Below are positions 1 to 9,225 of a stretch of DNA of 64,000 nucleotides, piece by piece. Source of the DNA: Hyphomicrobiales bacterium (GTDB lineage: Bacteria; Pseudomonadota; Alphaproteobacteria; Rhizobiales; Xanthobacteraceae). Location of the stretch: positions 32,689-96,688 of the forward strand of contig JACPOA010000012.1 of the NCBI GenBank assembly GCA_016185205.1, in the 5' to 3' direction. A model generated the notes under the pieces. That model did not search any database. It saw nothing but the letters and a program-made list of their open reading frames with translations, and was not told the DNA's origin. The position numbers were made by a program, and so were the translations under genes. The stretch's first letter is position 1. Each line of letters begins with the position of its first letter.

Positions 1-50
1 CGACCCGAAGGACCGGACCCGGAATTCAGAAGCATGCTCAAAATTTGTTT

Positions 51-124
51 CTGGATTCCGGGTTCGCCGCCATAGCGCGTCGAAGACGCGCGTAAACGCG
101 CTTATGGCGGCGCCCCGGAATGAC
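51..124. repeat. Palindromic intergenic repeat, CTGGATTCCGGG / CCCCGGAATGAC family
   Basis: It starts CTGGATTCCGGGTTCG and ends GCGCCCCGGAATGAC, with an inverted central part (CGCCGCCATA.. / ..TATGGCGGCG). The same end motifs recur at 40012-40157 and 57193-57298, and in short form inside mnmE at 17328-17371. It lies downstream of the response-regulator gene. I see no gene in bases 1-149. Confidence 0.65.
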
Positions 125-149
125 CGTGGGGAAATTCCGCGCACGGTGC

Positions 150-836
150 TCACGGCACCAGCTTGTAGCCGCCGGCTTCGGTCACCAGGATCGCAGGCTG
201 AGCGGCGTCCTTCTCCACCTTCTGCCGCAGCCGGTAGATGTGCGTCTCCAGCGTGTGGGTGGTGACGCCGGAATTGTAGCCCCACACTTCCTGCAGCAGC
301 GTCTCGCGCGACACCGACTTCTGCCCGGCACGATAGAGATAGCGCAGGATGGCGGTTTCCTTTTCGGTCAGCCGCACCTTGCTGCCCTTCGGGCTGAGCA
401 GAATCTTGGAACTTGGGCGGAACGTGTAGGGTCCGATGGTGAAGACCGCGTCCTCGCTCGCCTCGTGCTGCCGCAGTTGCGCGCGGATGCGCGCCAGCAG
501 CACGGCGAAGCGGAACGGCTTGGTGACGTAATCGTTGGCGCCTGATTCCAGACCCAGGATGGTGTCGCTGTCGGTGTCGTGGCCGGTCAGCATGATGATC
601 GGTGACTTGAAGCCGTTCTTGCGCAGAATGCGCACCGCCTCGCGGCCGTCGACGTCGGGCAGCCCCACATCCATGATCACCAGGTCGATCTGGCCGCCCT
701 TGGCGGCCTGCACCGCCTTGGTGCCGCTGTCGACCGCGATCGCCTCGAACTCCTCGTGCAGCGCCAATTGCTCGACCAGCGCTTCGCGCAGCTCGTCGTC
801 GTCATCCACAATCAGGATGGTTCGCCTATTGGGCAT
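150..836 (-). CDS. OmpR/PhoB-family response regulator (CenR-like)
   Basis: This is a 228-residue two-component response regulator. The N-terminal receiver domain has the acidic pocket DDDD at 11-14, the phospho-acceptor D56 in IMDVGLP, T84 and K106 in DYVTKPF. The C-terminal half (about 130-228) is a winged-helix DNA-binding domain with LTEKETAILRYLYR and a THTLETHIYRLRQK recognition segment. The GPYTFRPSSK linker resembles the alphaproteobacterial CenR group, which controls envelope functions; that assignment is from memory of the family and is tentative. No histidine kinase gene is adjacent. The next gene is a divergent cell-wall transpeptidase-like gene, which fits an envelope theme. Confidence 0.88.
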   Translation of the reverse strand: MPNRRTILIVDDDDELREALVEQLALHEEFEAIAVDSGTKAVQAAKGGQIDLVIMDVGLPDVDGREAVRILRKNGFKSPIIMLTGHDTDSDTILGLESGANDYVTKPFRFAVLLARIRAQLRQHEASEDAVFTIGPYTFRPSSKILLSPKGSKVRLTEKETAILRYLYRAGQKSVSRETLLQEVWGYNSGVTTHTLETHIYRLRQKVEKDAAQPAILVTEAGGYKLVP

Positions 837-969
837 CGCTCAAAGGCCCCTGTGATGCGCACAATGCGCTCAATCCAGCACCTCGCGAAGTAGAGCATTC
901 AGGGCTAAAAGAGCAAGCGCGAACTGGCCTTTAGACCCGGATCGCCGACCGGCAAGGAATTGACGGACG

Positions 970-1500
970 ATGCATAAACGGACGTTGTCCCGCATCACGA
1001 TACGCCGCAAGCCGGGCGATTCGACGCGCGGCTGGCTTATTACCGGGCCGCTGTCGCTGCCGGTGGCGCTCGGCCGCGGCGGCATCAAGGCCAACAAGCG
1101 CGAAGGCGACGGCGGCACGCCGCGCGGGGCGTTCCGGGCGAAGCGGTTGTGGTGGCGCGCCGAACGGCATGCGCGGCCGACAACCCTGTTGCCGTCGCGC
1201 CGCATCAAGCCGGACGACGGCTGGTGCGAGGACCCCTCCGATCGCCGCTACAACCGGCCGGTCAAACTGCCGCCCAAGAGCAAGGCCGACCGGCTGGCGC
1301 GCAAGGACGATCTCTACGACTTTATCGTGGAAATCGATCACAACACGCGGCCGCGCGTCGCGGGCCGCGGCAGCGCGGTGTTCATCCATGTGGCACGGCC
1401 GCGCTTCGCGCCGACCGCCGGCTGTGTCGCGCTCGACATGAGTTCGCTGCGCCGGTTGCTCGCGCGCGTCGGCCCGCGAACGCGAATCGTGGTTGAATAG
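970..1500 (+). CDS. L,D-transpeptidase-like (YkuD-fold) protein
   Basis: The 176-residue protein carries the YkuD signature near its C terminus: a FIHVARP histidine segment followed by PTAGCVALD, where the cysteine is the expected nucleophile. L,D-transpeptidases cross-link peptidoglycan stems or attach proteins to the wall. This compact form has no recognisable signal peptide, unlike typical secreted members, so either the start or the cellular location is unclear. It is divergent from the response-regulator gene with about 130 bp between the starts, leaving room for shared regulation. Confidence 0.85.
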   Translation: MHKRTLSRITIRRKPGDSTRGWLITGPLSLPVALGRGGIKANKREGDGGTPRGAFRAKRLWWRAERHARPTTLLPSRRIKPDDGWCEDPSDRRYNRPVKLPPKSKADRLARKDDLYDFIVEIDHNTRPRVAGRGSAVFIHVARPRFAPTAGCVALDMSSLRRLLARVGPRTRIVVE

Positions 1501-1598
1501 CCTCGGCGAATGACGCCGGCTTCGCGGTCATATGGTCCTCGAGCTCGTCGAGGAAGCGACGCTTGGGGGCCACCGCGCCTCCGCAAGCAAAGATTACG

Positions 1599-2216
1599 CT
1601 ATTTTCGACCGACCAGATCGACCAGCGCCGACATTCCGACATGGCGCTCGCCCTCCTCCATCACGCTGTCGTACTCGCGGATCTCGAGCGCGGAAAAATC
1701 GCCGAACGCGTCCTGCAAGAGCTGGCGGGTATAGAGCCGCGCCGCGTCGGACGGCCCGCCGGTCTTGTAGTCGAGCTGCTTCAAGCCGTAGCCCTCCAGC
1801 AGCAGAAGACCACCCGGCTTCAGCGTGTGCTTGATGCCGGCGAAGATTTCCGCGCGTTCCGCCGGCTTGGAGAACTGAATGAAGATCGCCGCCACCACGT
1901 CGAACGCCGCCGGCGCCCAGATCCAGGTCTCGATATCGGCCTGTTCGGTGCGCAGCGTGACCCCGCGCTCGGCCGCAAGCTTGTGCACCTTCTCCTGCGC
2001 CAACGGCGAAAAATCCACCGACAGCACGTCGAGCCCCTGCTCGGCCAGGAACACGCCGTTGCGGCCTTCGCCGTCGGCGATGGCCAGCGCGCGCTCACCC
2101 TTGCGCAGCAGATGCGCCTGCGATTTGAGAAACGCATTGGGCGCCGTGCCGAATAGATAGCCAGCCGCGGCGAAGCGGGCCTGCCAGCGGTCGAATTCGG
2201 ATCCGCCTTGAGTCAC
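1599..2216 (-). CDS. Class I SAM-dependent methyltransferase (TehB/UbiE-like)
   Basis: The open frame continues upstream, but the plausible start is GTG at 2216, overlapping the yggS stop (GTGA), which suggests translational coupling. The 205-residue product has methyltransferase motif I as ALAIADGEGRNG, an acidic end of beta-2 (LSVDFS), the motif IV region FDVVAAIFIQF and LKPGGLLLLEGY. The substrate is unknown; the layout resembles small TehB-like methyltransferases. The C-terminal HVGMSALVDLVGRK is common in such proteins. Confidence 0.8.
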   Translation of the reverse strand: MTQGGSEFDRWQARFAAAGYLFGTAPNAFLKSQAHLLRKGERALAIADGEGRNGVFLAEQGLDVLSVDFSPLAQEKVHKLAAERGVTLRTEQADIETWIWAPAAFDVVAAIFIQFSKPAERAEIFAGIKHTLKPGGLLLLEGYGLKQLDYKTGGPSDAARLYTRQLLQDAFGDFSALEIREYDSVMEEGERHVGMSALVDLVGRK

Positions 2217-2920
2217 GTCCGCCCGCCGAAAATCGCGCTGCCGATGCGCACATGGGTGGCGCCGAGCGAAATGGCGGTGGCGAAATCCGCGCTCATGCCC
2301 ATCGACAACAGCTTCAAGCCGTTGCGCTTGGCGATCTTGGCGGTGAGCGCGAAATGCGGGCCCGGCGCCTCGTCGAGCGGCGGAATGCACATCAGGCCGG
2401 ACATGGTGAGGCCGTAAGTCTCGCGGCAGGCGGTCAGGAAGGCATCGGCATCCTGCGGCAGCACGCCGGCCTTCTGCGGCTCGGCGCCGGTATTGATCTC
2501 GGCAAACAGCAGCGGCGCCCGCCTTTGCTTGGCGATCTCCTTGCCCAGCGCCTCGCACAGGCTGGCCCGGTCGACCGAATGGATGGCGTCGAACAGCGCC
2601 ACTGCCTCCTTGGCTTTGTTGGATTGCAGCGGGCCGATCAGATGCAATTCGATGCCCGGATGCAAATCTTGATATTTGGCCATCAGCGGCGGCCATTTGG
2701 CCTTGGCTTCCTGCACGCGGTTTTCGCCGAACACGCGCTGGCCGGCGGCGATCGCCGGCTTGATCGCCTCGGCCGGGAACGTCTTCGACACCGCCACCAG
2801 CGTGACCGAGGCAACATCGCGCCCGGCGTCGCGGCAGGCGCGCGCGATCTCGGCGCGGACGGCGGCGAGGGCAGCGGCAGAATCGGCGGTGGCAGGGGAC
2901 GGAGCTTGGGTCATGGCCAT
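2213..2920 (-). CDS. yggS: YggS/PROSC-family pyridoxal-phosphate homeostasis protein
   Basis: This 235-residue protein belongs to the YggS (PLPBP) family, which binds pyridoxal 5'-phosphate and balances vitamin B6 and amino-acid pools without known enzymatic turnover. The PLP lysine is in VAVSKTFP near residue 45. The downstream hallmarks are GENRVQEAKAK, HLIGPLQSNK, PLLFAEINTG and the C-terminal SMGMSADFATAI with GATHVRIGSAIFG. Length is normal. It is transcribed away from leuS and overlaps the following methyltransferase gene by 4 bp. Confidence 0.94.
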   Translation of the reverse strand: MAMTQAPSPATADSAAALAAVRAEIARACRDAGRDVASVTLVAVSKTFPAEAIKPAIAAGQRVFGENRVQEAKAKWPPLMAKYQDLHPGIELHLIGPLQSNKAKEAVALFDAIHSVDRASLCEALGKEIAKQRRAPLLFAEINTGAEPQKAGVLPQDADAFLTACRETYGLTMSGLMCIPPLDEAPGPHFALTAKIAKRNGLKLLSMGMSADFATAISLGATHVRIGSAIFGGRT

Positions 2921-3017
2921 CCATGTAATGCCCGCAAATAGGGCCTGCCCGTCAAGCCACCGGTTGACCCTTAAACCCCTTTCATGTCACGTCCCGGCAC
3001 CCTAAAAAGAGCCGGAA

Positions 3018-5702
3018 ATGCCCCCCGATTCGAACAAAAACGAGCGCTATAACGCCCGCGCGGCCGAGGCCCGCTGGCAAAAGACGTGGGACCAGCGCGG
3101 CATCTACGCCACCCAAAACTCCGATCCCAGGCCCAAATATTACGTCCTTGAGATGTTCCCCTACCCGTCGGGGCGCATCCACATGGGCCACGTGCGCAAC
3201 TACACCATGGGCGACGTGGTGGCGCGCACCAAACGCGCACAGGGCTTCGCCGTGCTGCACCCGATGGGCTGGGACGCCTTCGGCATGCCGGCGGAGAACG
3301 CCGCCATCGACCGCAAGGTGCATCCCAAGGAATGGACCTACGACAACATCGCGGCGATGAAGAAGCAGCTCCAATCCATGGGGCTGTCGCTCGACTGGGC
3401 GCGCGAGATCGCGACCTGCGATCCGTCCTACTACAAGCACCAGCAGAAAATGTTTCTCGACTTCCTCAAGGCCGGGCTGGTCGAGCGCAAGCAGTCGAAG
3501 GTGAACTGGGACCCGGTCGACCACACCGTGCTCGCCAACGAGCAGGTGATCGACGGCCGCGGCTGGCGCTCGGGCGCCGAGGTCGAGCAGCGCGAGCTCA
3601 CCCAGTGGTTCTTCAAGATCAGCGATTATTCCGAGGACCTGCTGGCCGCGCTCGACCGACTCGATCGCTGGCCGGAAAAAGTCCGGCTGATGCAGAAGAA
3701 CTGGATCGGCAAGTCGGAAGGCTTGACGCTGCGCTTCATGCTCGATCCCAATTCTTTGACGAACTTGAGCGCGCCCAACCAAGAAAACGAGCTGGAGATT
3801 TTCACCACAAGGCCGGACACTCTGTTCGGCGCCAAGTTCATGGCGCTGTCGCCCGATCATCCGCTCAGCCTTGCGGCGGCGGCGAAGAACCCGAAGCTCG
3901 CGACCTTCATCGCCGAGTGCAAGAAGATGGGCACCGCGCAGGCCGAGATCGACACCGCCGAGAAGCTCGGTTTCGATACCGGCATCAAGGCGATCCATCC
4001 GTTCGATCCGAACTGGAAACTGCCGGTCTACGTCGCCAATTTCATTTTGATGGAATACGGCACCGGCGCCATCTTCGGCTGCCCGGCGCACGACCAGCGC
4101 GACTTGGATTTCGTCAACAAATACGGCCTCGGCAATACGCCGGTGGTGTGCCCGGACGGGCAGGACCCGAAGACCTTCGTCATCACCACCACCGCCTATG
4201 ACGGCGACGGCCGCATGATCAATTCGCGCTTCCTCGACGGCATGAGCATCGAGGAGGCCAAGGAAGAAGTGGCCAAGCGGCTGGAGCGCGAGACGCGCCC
4301 CCTCCCTACCCCTCCCCCGCAAGCGGGGGAGGGAAGGGTGGGGGTCGCGCAGCGCCAGGTCAATTACCGCCTGCGCGACTGGGGCATTTCGCGTCAGCGC
4401 TATTGGGGCTGTCCGATCCCGATCATCCATTGCGAAAAATGCGGCGTGGTGGGCGTGCCGGAAAAAGATCTGCCGGTGACGCTGCCGGAGGACGTCAGTT
4501 TCGACAGACCGGGCAACCCGCTCGATCGCCATCCGACCTGGAAGAACGTCACGTGTCCCACGTGCCATGGCCCGGCGCGGCGCGAGACCGACACCATGGA
4601 CACCTTCGTGGATTCGTCCTGGTACTTCATCCGCTTCACCGATCCGTGGAACGCCAAAGCGCCGACCGATGCCAAGGTCGCCAATGCCTGGATGCCGGTC
4701 GATCAATATATCGGCGGCATCGAGCACGCCATCCTACATCTGCTGTATTCGCGCTTCTTTACGCGCGCCATGCACAAGACCGGCCACGTCGGCATGGATG
4801 AGCCGTTCGCCGGCCTGTTCACGCAGGGCATGGTGGTGCACGAAACCTACCGCAGCAAAAGCGGCGATTGGGTCGAGCCCGCCAACGTCAAGATAGAAGG
4901 CATGGGCGACGCGCGACGCGCCACGCTGGCCGCCACCGGCGAGCCGATCGAGATCGGCTCGATCGAGAAGATGTCGAAGTCGAAGAAGAACACCATCGAC
5001 CCTGACGACATCATCGCCGCCTACGGCGCCGACACCGCGCGCTGGTTCATGCTGTCCGACTCGCCGCCCGAGCGCGACGTGATCTGGACCGAGGAAGGCG
5101 TACAGGGCGCCTGGCGCTTCGTGCAGCGGCTGTGGCGGCTGGTGGGCGAGATCGCGGACATCAAGGCGCCGGCGACGCGGCCAGCGGTCTTCAGCGAGCA
5201 GGCGCTGGTGGTGCGCAAGGCCGCCCACCGCGCGCTCAACAACGTCTCCGACGACATCGCGCGCCTGCGCTTCAACCGCTGCGTCGCGCATATCTACGAA
5301 TGCGCCAATGCGCTCTCCGACGCCATCGGCGCGGTCGAAACCGCCCCCGGCCCCGACCTGGCCTGGGCCTTGCGCGAATCGGGCGACATTCTGGTGGCGC
5401 TGTTCCACCCGATGATGCCGCATCTGGCCGAGGAATGCTGGCAGGCGCTCGGCCACAAGACCCTGGTGGCGACCGAGGCCTGGCCCGTCGTTGAGCCCGA
5501 TCTGCTGGTCGAAAACACCATCACTTTGCCGGTCCAGATCAACGGCAAGAAGCGCGCCGACGTCACCGTGCCGCGGGAGGCTGGAGAAACCGAGATTAAG
5601 GCTGCCGTTCTGGCCCTCGATGCGGTAAAAAGGGCGCTGGACGGCAAAAGCCCGAAAAAGGTCATTGTCGTCCCGCAGAGGATCGTCAATGTCGTGGCCT
5701 GA
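3018..5702 (+). CDS. leuS: Leucyl-tRNA synthetase
   Basis: The 894-residue class Ia synthetase charges tRNA-Leu. The HIGH motif is HMGH at residues 55-58, in [15 protein letters not shown], and KMSKS is at 651-655. The CP1 editing domain includes TTRPDTLFG and [12 protein letters not shown]. About 17 residues (427-443, [13 protein letters not shown]) do not belong to the family and come from a palindromic element inserted in frame between the editing domain and the [12 protein letters not shown] segment (see repeat at 4298-4344). The site is a surface linker, so function is probably kept. The gene overlaps lptE by 14 bp and heads leuS-lptE-holA. Confidence 0.98.
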   Translation: MPPDSNKNERYNARAAEARWQKTWDQRGIYATQNSDPRPKYYVLEMFPYPSGRIHMGHVRNYTMGDVVARTKRAQGFAVLHPMGWDAFGMPAENAAIDRKVHPKEWTYDNIAAMKKQLQSMGLSLDWAREIATCDPSYYKHQQKMFLDFLKAGLVERKQSKVNWDPVDHTVLANEQVIDGRGWRSGAEVEQRELTQWFFKISDYSEDLLAALDRLDRWPEKVRLMQKNWIGKSEGLTLRFMLDPNSLTNLSAPNQENELEIFTTRPDTLFGAKFMALSPDHPLSLAAAAKNPKLATFIAECKKMGTAQAEIDTAEKLGFDTGIKAIHPFDPNWKLPVYVANFILMEYGTGAIFGCPAHDQRDLDFVNKYGLGNTPVVCPDGQDPKTFVITTTAYDGDGRMINSRFLDGMSIEEAKEEVAKRLERETRPLPTPPPQAGEGRVGVAQRQVNYRLRDWGISRQRYWGCPIPIIHCEKCGVVGVPEKDLPVTLPEDVSFDRPGNPLDRHPTWKNVTCPTCHGPARRETDTMDTFVDSSWYFIRFTDPWNAKAPTDAKVANAWMPVDQYIGGIEHAILHLLYSRFFTRAMHKTGHVGMDEPFAGLFTQGMVVHETYRSKSGDWVEPANVKIEGMGDARRATLAATGEPIEIGSIEKMSKSKKNTIDPDDIIAAYGADTARWFMLSDSPPERDVIWTEEGVQGAWRFVQRLWRLVGEIADIKAPATRPAVFSEQALVVRKAAHRALNNVSDDIARLRFNRCVAHIYECANALSDAIGAVETAPGPDLAWALRESGDILVALFHPMMPHLAEECWQALGHKTLVATEAWPVVEPDLLVENTITLPVQINGKKRADVTVPREAGETEIKAAVLALDAVKRALDGKSPKKVIVVPQRIVNVVA
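4298..4344. repeat. Palindromic element inserted in frame in leuS
   Basis: This is an imperfect palindrome of about 47 bp. Its perfect core is CCCTCCCCCGC-AA-GCGGGGGAGGG (4310-4333), flanked by CCCTACC and AAGGGTGGGGG arms. It is nearly identical to the element at 22626-22674 in the DUF255 gene. Both are read in the same frame, giving [13 protein letters not shown]. Confidence 0.85.
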
Positions 5703-6252
5703 CCAATTGACTGGGAAATTGACCCGGATTTGCGCAGCGCTGGCGCTGGCCGGCCTCACCGCCGGCTGCTTCCAGCCGCTCTATGGCACCCAGTCGTCGG
5801 TCGGCGGCAAGACCGGCGTCGGCGACAAGATGAGCGCCGTCGAGGTCGCGCCGATCGCGGCGCCCAACGGCACCCGGCTCGCGCGCGTCGGCGTCAATGT
5901 CCGCAACGAACTGATGTACCAGCTCACCGGCGGCGGCGCCGCGGCGGCGACCAACTACCGGCTCGATGTCAGGCTTTCCGCCACCAACCTGCAGGTGCTC
6001 GTGGACGTCAACACCGGGCGACCGGACATTCAGAACTACGGCATCGACGCTACCTATACGCTGACCGACATCACCAACGGCAAGAGGGTCGTCACCAGCA
6101 CCACCTTCTCGCGCGTGTCCTACAATATTCCAGGCCAGCAGCAGCGCTTCGCCGGCGAGCGCGGCTTGCGCGATGCCGAAGACCGCGCCGCCAAGGTGAT
6201 CGCGGAGCAAATCCGCTCGCGGCTGGCGTCGTATTTCGCGGCGGGGACGTAA
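5689..6252 (+). CDS. lptE: LPS-assembly lipoprotein LptE
   Basis: LptE is the outer-membrane lipoprotein that plugs and assembles the LptD translocon for lipopolysaccharide export. Starting at ATG 5689, inside the leuS 3' end, the 187-residue product has a short lipoprotein signal ending in the lipobox LTAGC, then FQPLYG, the typical alphaproteobacterial start of mature LptE. A TTG start at 5665 is possible but less likely. The conserved region [19 protein letters not shown] and the C-terminal [13 protein letters not shown] fit the family. It sits in the usual place between leuS and holA. Confidence 0.9.
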   Translation: MSWPDQLTGKLTRICAALALAGLTAGCFQPLYGTQSSVGGKTGVGDKMSAVEVAPIAAPNGTRLARVGVNVRNELMYQLTGGGAAAATNYRLDVRLSATNLQVLVDVNTGRPDIQNYGIDATYTLTDITNGKRVVTSTTFSRVSYNIPGQQQRFAGERGLRDAEDRAAKVIAEQIRSRLASYFAAGT

Positions 6253-6255
6253 GGT

Positions 6256-6376
6256 CCGTCATCCTGAGAGGCTGTGAATCTTTCGATTTTGGCGATTTTG
6301 GCATGAGTCAAATCAATGACTTACGAGCACCAAAATCGCAGAAATCAAATAAATTCACACGCTCTCAGGGTGACGG
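6256..6376. repeat. 121-bp long imperfect inverted repeat (MITE-like) between lptE and holA
   Basis: Two arms of about 55-60 bases are mutually inverted. The left arm starts CCGTCATCCTGAGAG and continues GTGAATC..CGATTTTGG; the right arm is CCAAAATCG..ATTCACAC followed by CTCTCAGGGTGACGG. The centre is AT-rich, unlike the flanking genes. No ORF is inside. It could form one long hairpin in the lptE-holA transcript. Confidence 0.75.
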
Positions 6377-6399
6377 ATCAAAGGGCGCGCAGAACTCTA

Positions 6400-7431
6400 A
6401 TGACCGCCATCAAATCCTCCGACGTTGATCGCTTCATCGCGCGGCCCGACCCTAGCCTGCCGATCGTGCTGGTGTTCGGGCCCGACGCCGGCCTGGTGCG
6501 CGAGCGCGTCGATGCGTTGGTGCGAGCGTCGGTCGACGATCCGAACGATCCATTCGCGCTCGCGCGCATCGAGGGCGAGGATCTCGCCGGCAATCCGGCG
6601 CGGCTGGTGGAGGAAGCGCACACGGTGCCGCTGTTCGGCGGCCGCCGCGCCGTGCTGGTGAAGGCCGGCTCGCGCAACATCGCCGCCGCGGTCGAGACGG
6701 TGATCGCATCGCCGTCGAACGAATGCCGCGTCATCATCGAGGCCGGCGACCTGCGCAAGACCGCGCCGCTGCGTACGCTGTGCGAGAAGGCCAAGGTCGC
6801 GGCCGCGCTGCCGTGCTACGCCGACAATGAGCGCGACCTGGCGCGGCTGATCGACGAGGAGATGCGCGCTTCCAGCCTCACGATCGCGCCGGACGCGCGC
6901 GCGGCGTTGCTCGCGCTGCTCGGCGGCGACCGGCTGGCCTCGCGCAACGAGATCCGCAAGCTCACGCTCTATGCCAAGGGTGCCGCGCGCATCGAGCTCG
7001 CCGACGTCATGGCGGTGGTGGCCGATGCCTCGGCGCTGGCGCTCGACGGCGTGATCGACGCCGCCTTCGCCGGCCGCACGGCGGAAGTGGAAACCGAATT
7101 CAGCAAAGCGCGCGCCGGCGGCTCGTCGCCGGCCGCGATCGTTTCGGCGGCGATCCGCCAGGTCTCGAATCTGCACAAGATGAAGCTGGCGGTGGACAGC
7201 GGCGACAGCATCGAATTCGCCATGAAGCGCGGGGCGCCGCCGGTGCATTTCACGCGCGAAAAGCCGGTCGGCGAAGCGCTGCGCGTCTGGGCGCCGGCGC
7301 GGCTGCTGCGCGCCATGGAGCAGCTGGCGGAAGCTTCCCTCGACATGCGGCGCAATGCCGCGCTGGCCGAGACGATCGCGCAGCGCACGCTGCTGTCAAT
7401 CGCCGTCAGCGCGCGGCGACAGGATTCTTGA
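6400..7431 (+). CDS. holA: DNA polymerase III delta subunit
   Basis: HolA is the clamp-loader delta subunit that opens the beta sliding clamp. From ATG 6400 the product is 343 residues, normal for the family. Recognisable parts are the N-terminal IVLVFGPDAGLVRERVDAL, DPFALARIEGEDL, LVEEAHTVPLFGGRRAVLV, and the LLGGDRLASRNEIRKLTLYA segment of domain II. Upstream in-frame codons are part of the inverted repeat and are not counted. The gene is normally coupled to lptE but is separated here by the 121-bp repeat. Confidence 0.95.
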   Translation: MTAIKSSDVDRFIARPDPSLPIVLVFGPDAGLVRERVDALVRASVDDPNDPFALARIEGEDLAGNPARLVEEAHTVPLFGGRRAVLVKAGSRNIAAAVETVIASPSNECRVIIEAGDLRKTAPLRTLCEKAKVAAALPCYADNERDLARLIDEEMRASSLTIAPDARAALLALLGGDRLASRNEIRKLTLYAKGAARIELADVMAVVADASALALDGVIDAAFAGRTAEVETEFSKARAGGSSPAAIVSAAIRQVSNLHKMKLAVDSGDSIEFAMKRGAPPVHFTREKPVGEALRVWAPARLLRAMEQLAEASLDMRRNAALAETIAQRTLLSIAVSARRQDS

Positions 7432-7500
7432 TCGCTTAACGATCAAATTCGAACGTCGGTTTTTAGACGGCGTCAATATTTTTGCATTAGTAAACGATCG

Positions 7501-7881
7501 ATGAACACAGCCGTCGGTGACATCGAACCCGGCCGGAACACGCTGAGGCTGCGCGCCGCGCGCCAGCGGCGCGAGGCGCGCGTCCGATTCTGGCGCGTGT
7601 TCGCGGTGTCGTCGTTCTTTGTCGTCGCGCTGGGCGCCAACCTGTATGTCGGCGCGGTGGTGATGATGGGGAATTTCGGCAATCCGTTCGAATCCGGCAA
7701 AGCCACGCACGGTTCGACCGCGCAAATCAAGCGCACGCTGTTCGACGGCACGTTCTGCCGCAACATCGTGTTCGACAACAACACGTCGCAATCGATTACC
7801 GACAGGGTCGAGCGTTGCGACAAGGTGCCCAGCCAGCCCAAGGGCAAGACCAGGACGCAGTTCAGCTGGGGCGGGCGATAG
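7501..7881 (+). CDS. Hypothetical single-pass membrane protein
   Basis: I do not recognise this 126-residue protein. It has a basic N-terminal region rich in R (RLRAARQRREARVRFWR), one hydrophobic segment at about 32-57 (VFAVSSFFVVALGANLYVGAVVMMG), and a soluble tail with two cysteines, TFCRNIVFDNN and VERCDKVP. The N-terminal positive charge suggests an N-in topology with the tail in the periplasm, where the two cysteines could pair. Small proteins of this type are common and uncharacterised in Bradyrhizobium relatives. Confidence 0.7.
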   Translation: MNTAVGDIEPGRNTLRLRAARQRREARVRFWRVFAVSSFFVVALGANLYVGAVVMMGNFGNPFESGKATHGSTAQIKRTLFDGTFCRNIVFDNNTSQSITDRVERCDKVPSQPKGKTRTQFSWGGR

Positions 7882-7902
7882 CCGCCGGCCCGCGCACGAA
7901 CC

Positions 7903-8808
7903 TCACAAACTCAGCTGATAACTCACCGCCACCCAGCGATAGCCGCCTTGCGCTTTCTCCACCCAGCCGATGCCGGGGAACGGGAAGTGAAAGCCGGCGA
8001 AGAACAGTTTGTCGGTCGCCAGCATGTCGAGGATGCGCCGGCGGGTGGCCACCGCTTTGTCCTTGTCGTCGTCCATCTCGAAATACCATTCCGGCCGCTG
8101 CACCGCCATCACGTACTGGGTGCAGGTGTCGGCGGTAATCATGAAGCGTTTGCCTTGGCTCTCGACGTGGAAGGCCATCAATCCGGGCGAGTGTCCGGCG
8201 GCATCGATCGCGTGAATCCCCGGCACCACCTCGTCGCCCGGCTTGATGAAGGTGGAGCGGTCGGCGAGCGGTACGCAGATCTTCACGAACAGCTCGCGAT
8301 TGAACTTGCGCGCCTCGCGTACGTTCTCGCCGCGCTTCCAGAAATCGAACTCGGCGGCGCCGAACACGTAGCGCGCGTTGCGGAACACCAGTTGGCCGGC
8401 CTCGACCAGCCCACCGATGTGGTCGGGATGGCCGTGCGTGCTGACCACCACGTCGACGTCGTCCGGCTTGTAGCCGGCCTTGGCCAGCTGCGCGACCAGT
8501 TGGCCGGGCGGCAGCCGCTTGCTGAGCTGCTCGTATTCGCGCGACAGCGCGCCGTTGCCGGTGTCGAACAGCACCAGCTCGCGGCCGGTGTTCACCAGGG
8601 TCGGGATATAGGGATGCTCGAAGCGGTTGCTATCGATATGATTGGCGCGGGCGAGCGCGTGCACCGCCTCGGCCGAGGCATTGCCGCCGAAATTCGGATG
8701 CAGCCCCTCGCGCAGCGACTTGCCGTCCAGGAGAGTGGCGACCTCGAAGCCGCCCAGCTTGAAGCGGTAAATAGTCGGCTGCAGTTCGCCTTGCAGTGAT
8801 GCGGGCAC
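7903..8808 (-). CDS. MBL-fold metallo-hydrolase
   Basis: The metal-binding signature STHGHPDHIGG (HxHxDH) places this 301-residue protein in the metallo-beta-lactamase superfamily. Further ligands are expected at AAGHSPGLMAFHV and the C-terminal FAGFHFPFPGIGWVEK. I chose GTG 8808 because a GGGGAGG ribosome-binding site lies just upstream, rather than TTG 8823. Related proteins are annotated as lactonase- or glyoxalase-like hydrolases and often carry a Tat signal; none is seen here, so a cytoplasmic location is likely. The substrate cannot be told from sequence. Confidence 0.85.
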   Translation of the reverse strand: MPASLQGELQPTIYRFKLGGFEVATLLDGKSLREGLHPNFGGNASAEAVHALARANHIDSNRFEHPYIPTLVNTGRELVLFDTGNGALSREYEQLSKRLPPGQLVAQLAKAGYKPDDVDVVVSTHGHPDHIGGLVEAGQLVFRNARYVFGAAEFDFWKRGENVREARKFNRELFVKICVPLADRSTFIKPGDEVVPGIHAIDAAGHSPGLMAFHVESQGKRFMITADTCTQYVMAVQRPEWYFEMDDDKDKAVATRRRILDMLATDKLFFAGFHFPFPGIGWVEKAQGGYRWVAVSYQLSL

Positions 8809-8935
8809 CCTTGTCCTCCCCAACTGTCATGTCGCGTTGGCCGATCATAGCGGCGGCCGACGCGCGCGTAACCCCTGGCGCGGCGGCAAGCCTGCTCCTA
8901 TGGTGCGGTGACGCTCGCACACATGGGGGTGGTTG

Positions 8936-9157
8936 ATGGCCAAGAAAGCGCGCAAGAAATCCGCTGCGAAACGAGGCAAGAAATCCAAACCCGCGAAAAA
9001 GAAGAAAGCGGCCAAGCGCGTCACCAGGCGCAAGGCCAAACGGAAAACCATCGGCGAGCGGCTGTCGAGAGGCTATCACACCGTGGTCGACACCGTGAAA
9101 GGCACCGACCGGCTGCGCAACAAGCTGGAGCCGCCGGGCACCTCGGAAACCGCATAG
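8936..9157 (+). CDS. Small lysine-rich basic protein, histone H1-like
   Basis: The 73-residue product is dominated by K, R and A in its first half (KKARKKSAAKRGKKSK, KKKKAAKR). A more ordinary tail follows: TIGERLSRGYHTVVDTVKGTDRLRNKLEPPG. The composition is that of bacterial H1-like or nucleic-acid-binding tails. ATG 8936 was chosen over TTG 8933; a GGGGGTGG stretch precedes it. It could bind DNA, RNA or polyanions. The direct evidence is composition only. Confidence 0.65.
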   Translation: MAKKARKKSAAKRGKKSKPAKKKKAAKRVTRRKAKRKTIGERLSRGYHTVVDTVKGTDRLRNKLEPPGTSETA

Positions 9158-9171
9158 CGTCAGCGTAGCAG

Positions 9172-9220
9172 GCGCATGATCCCGAAAAGTGGGAACCGGT
9201 TTTCGGAAAGGATCATGCGC
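9172..9220. repeat. 49-bp palindromic repeat, GCGCATGATCC..GGATCATGCGC family, copy 1
   Basis: The outer arms GCGCATGATCC and GGATCATGCGC are perfect inverted repeats. The inner part pairs CCGAAAA with TTTTCGG around GTGGGAACCGG. Copies occur at 28736-28784, 48330-48401 (interrupted) and 53218-53266. Here it separates the lysine-rich gene from a dehydrogenase remnant. Confidence 0.9.
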
Positions 9221-9225
9221 AAGCG

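Noticed and set aside
2982..4727. Long minus-strand frame (581 codons) opposite leuS
   Set aside because: It is antisense to a fully recognisable LeuRS, shows no protein motif, and reflects the low stop-codon frequency of GC-rich DNA.
7428..7446. TTGATCG..CGATCAA hairpin after holA as a terminator
   Set aside because: The stem is only 7 bp and is not followed directly by a T-run.
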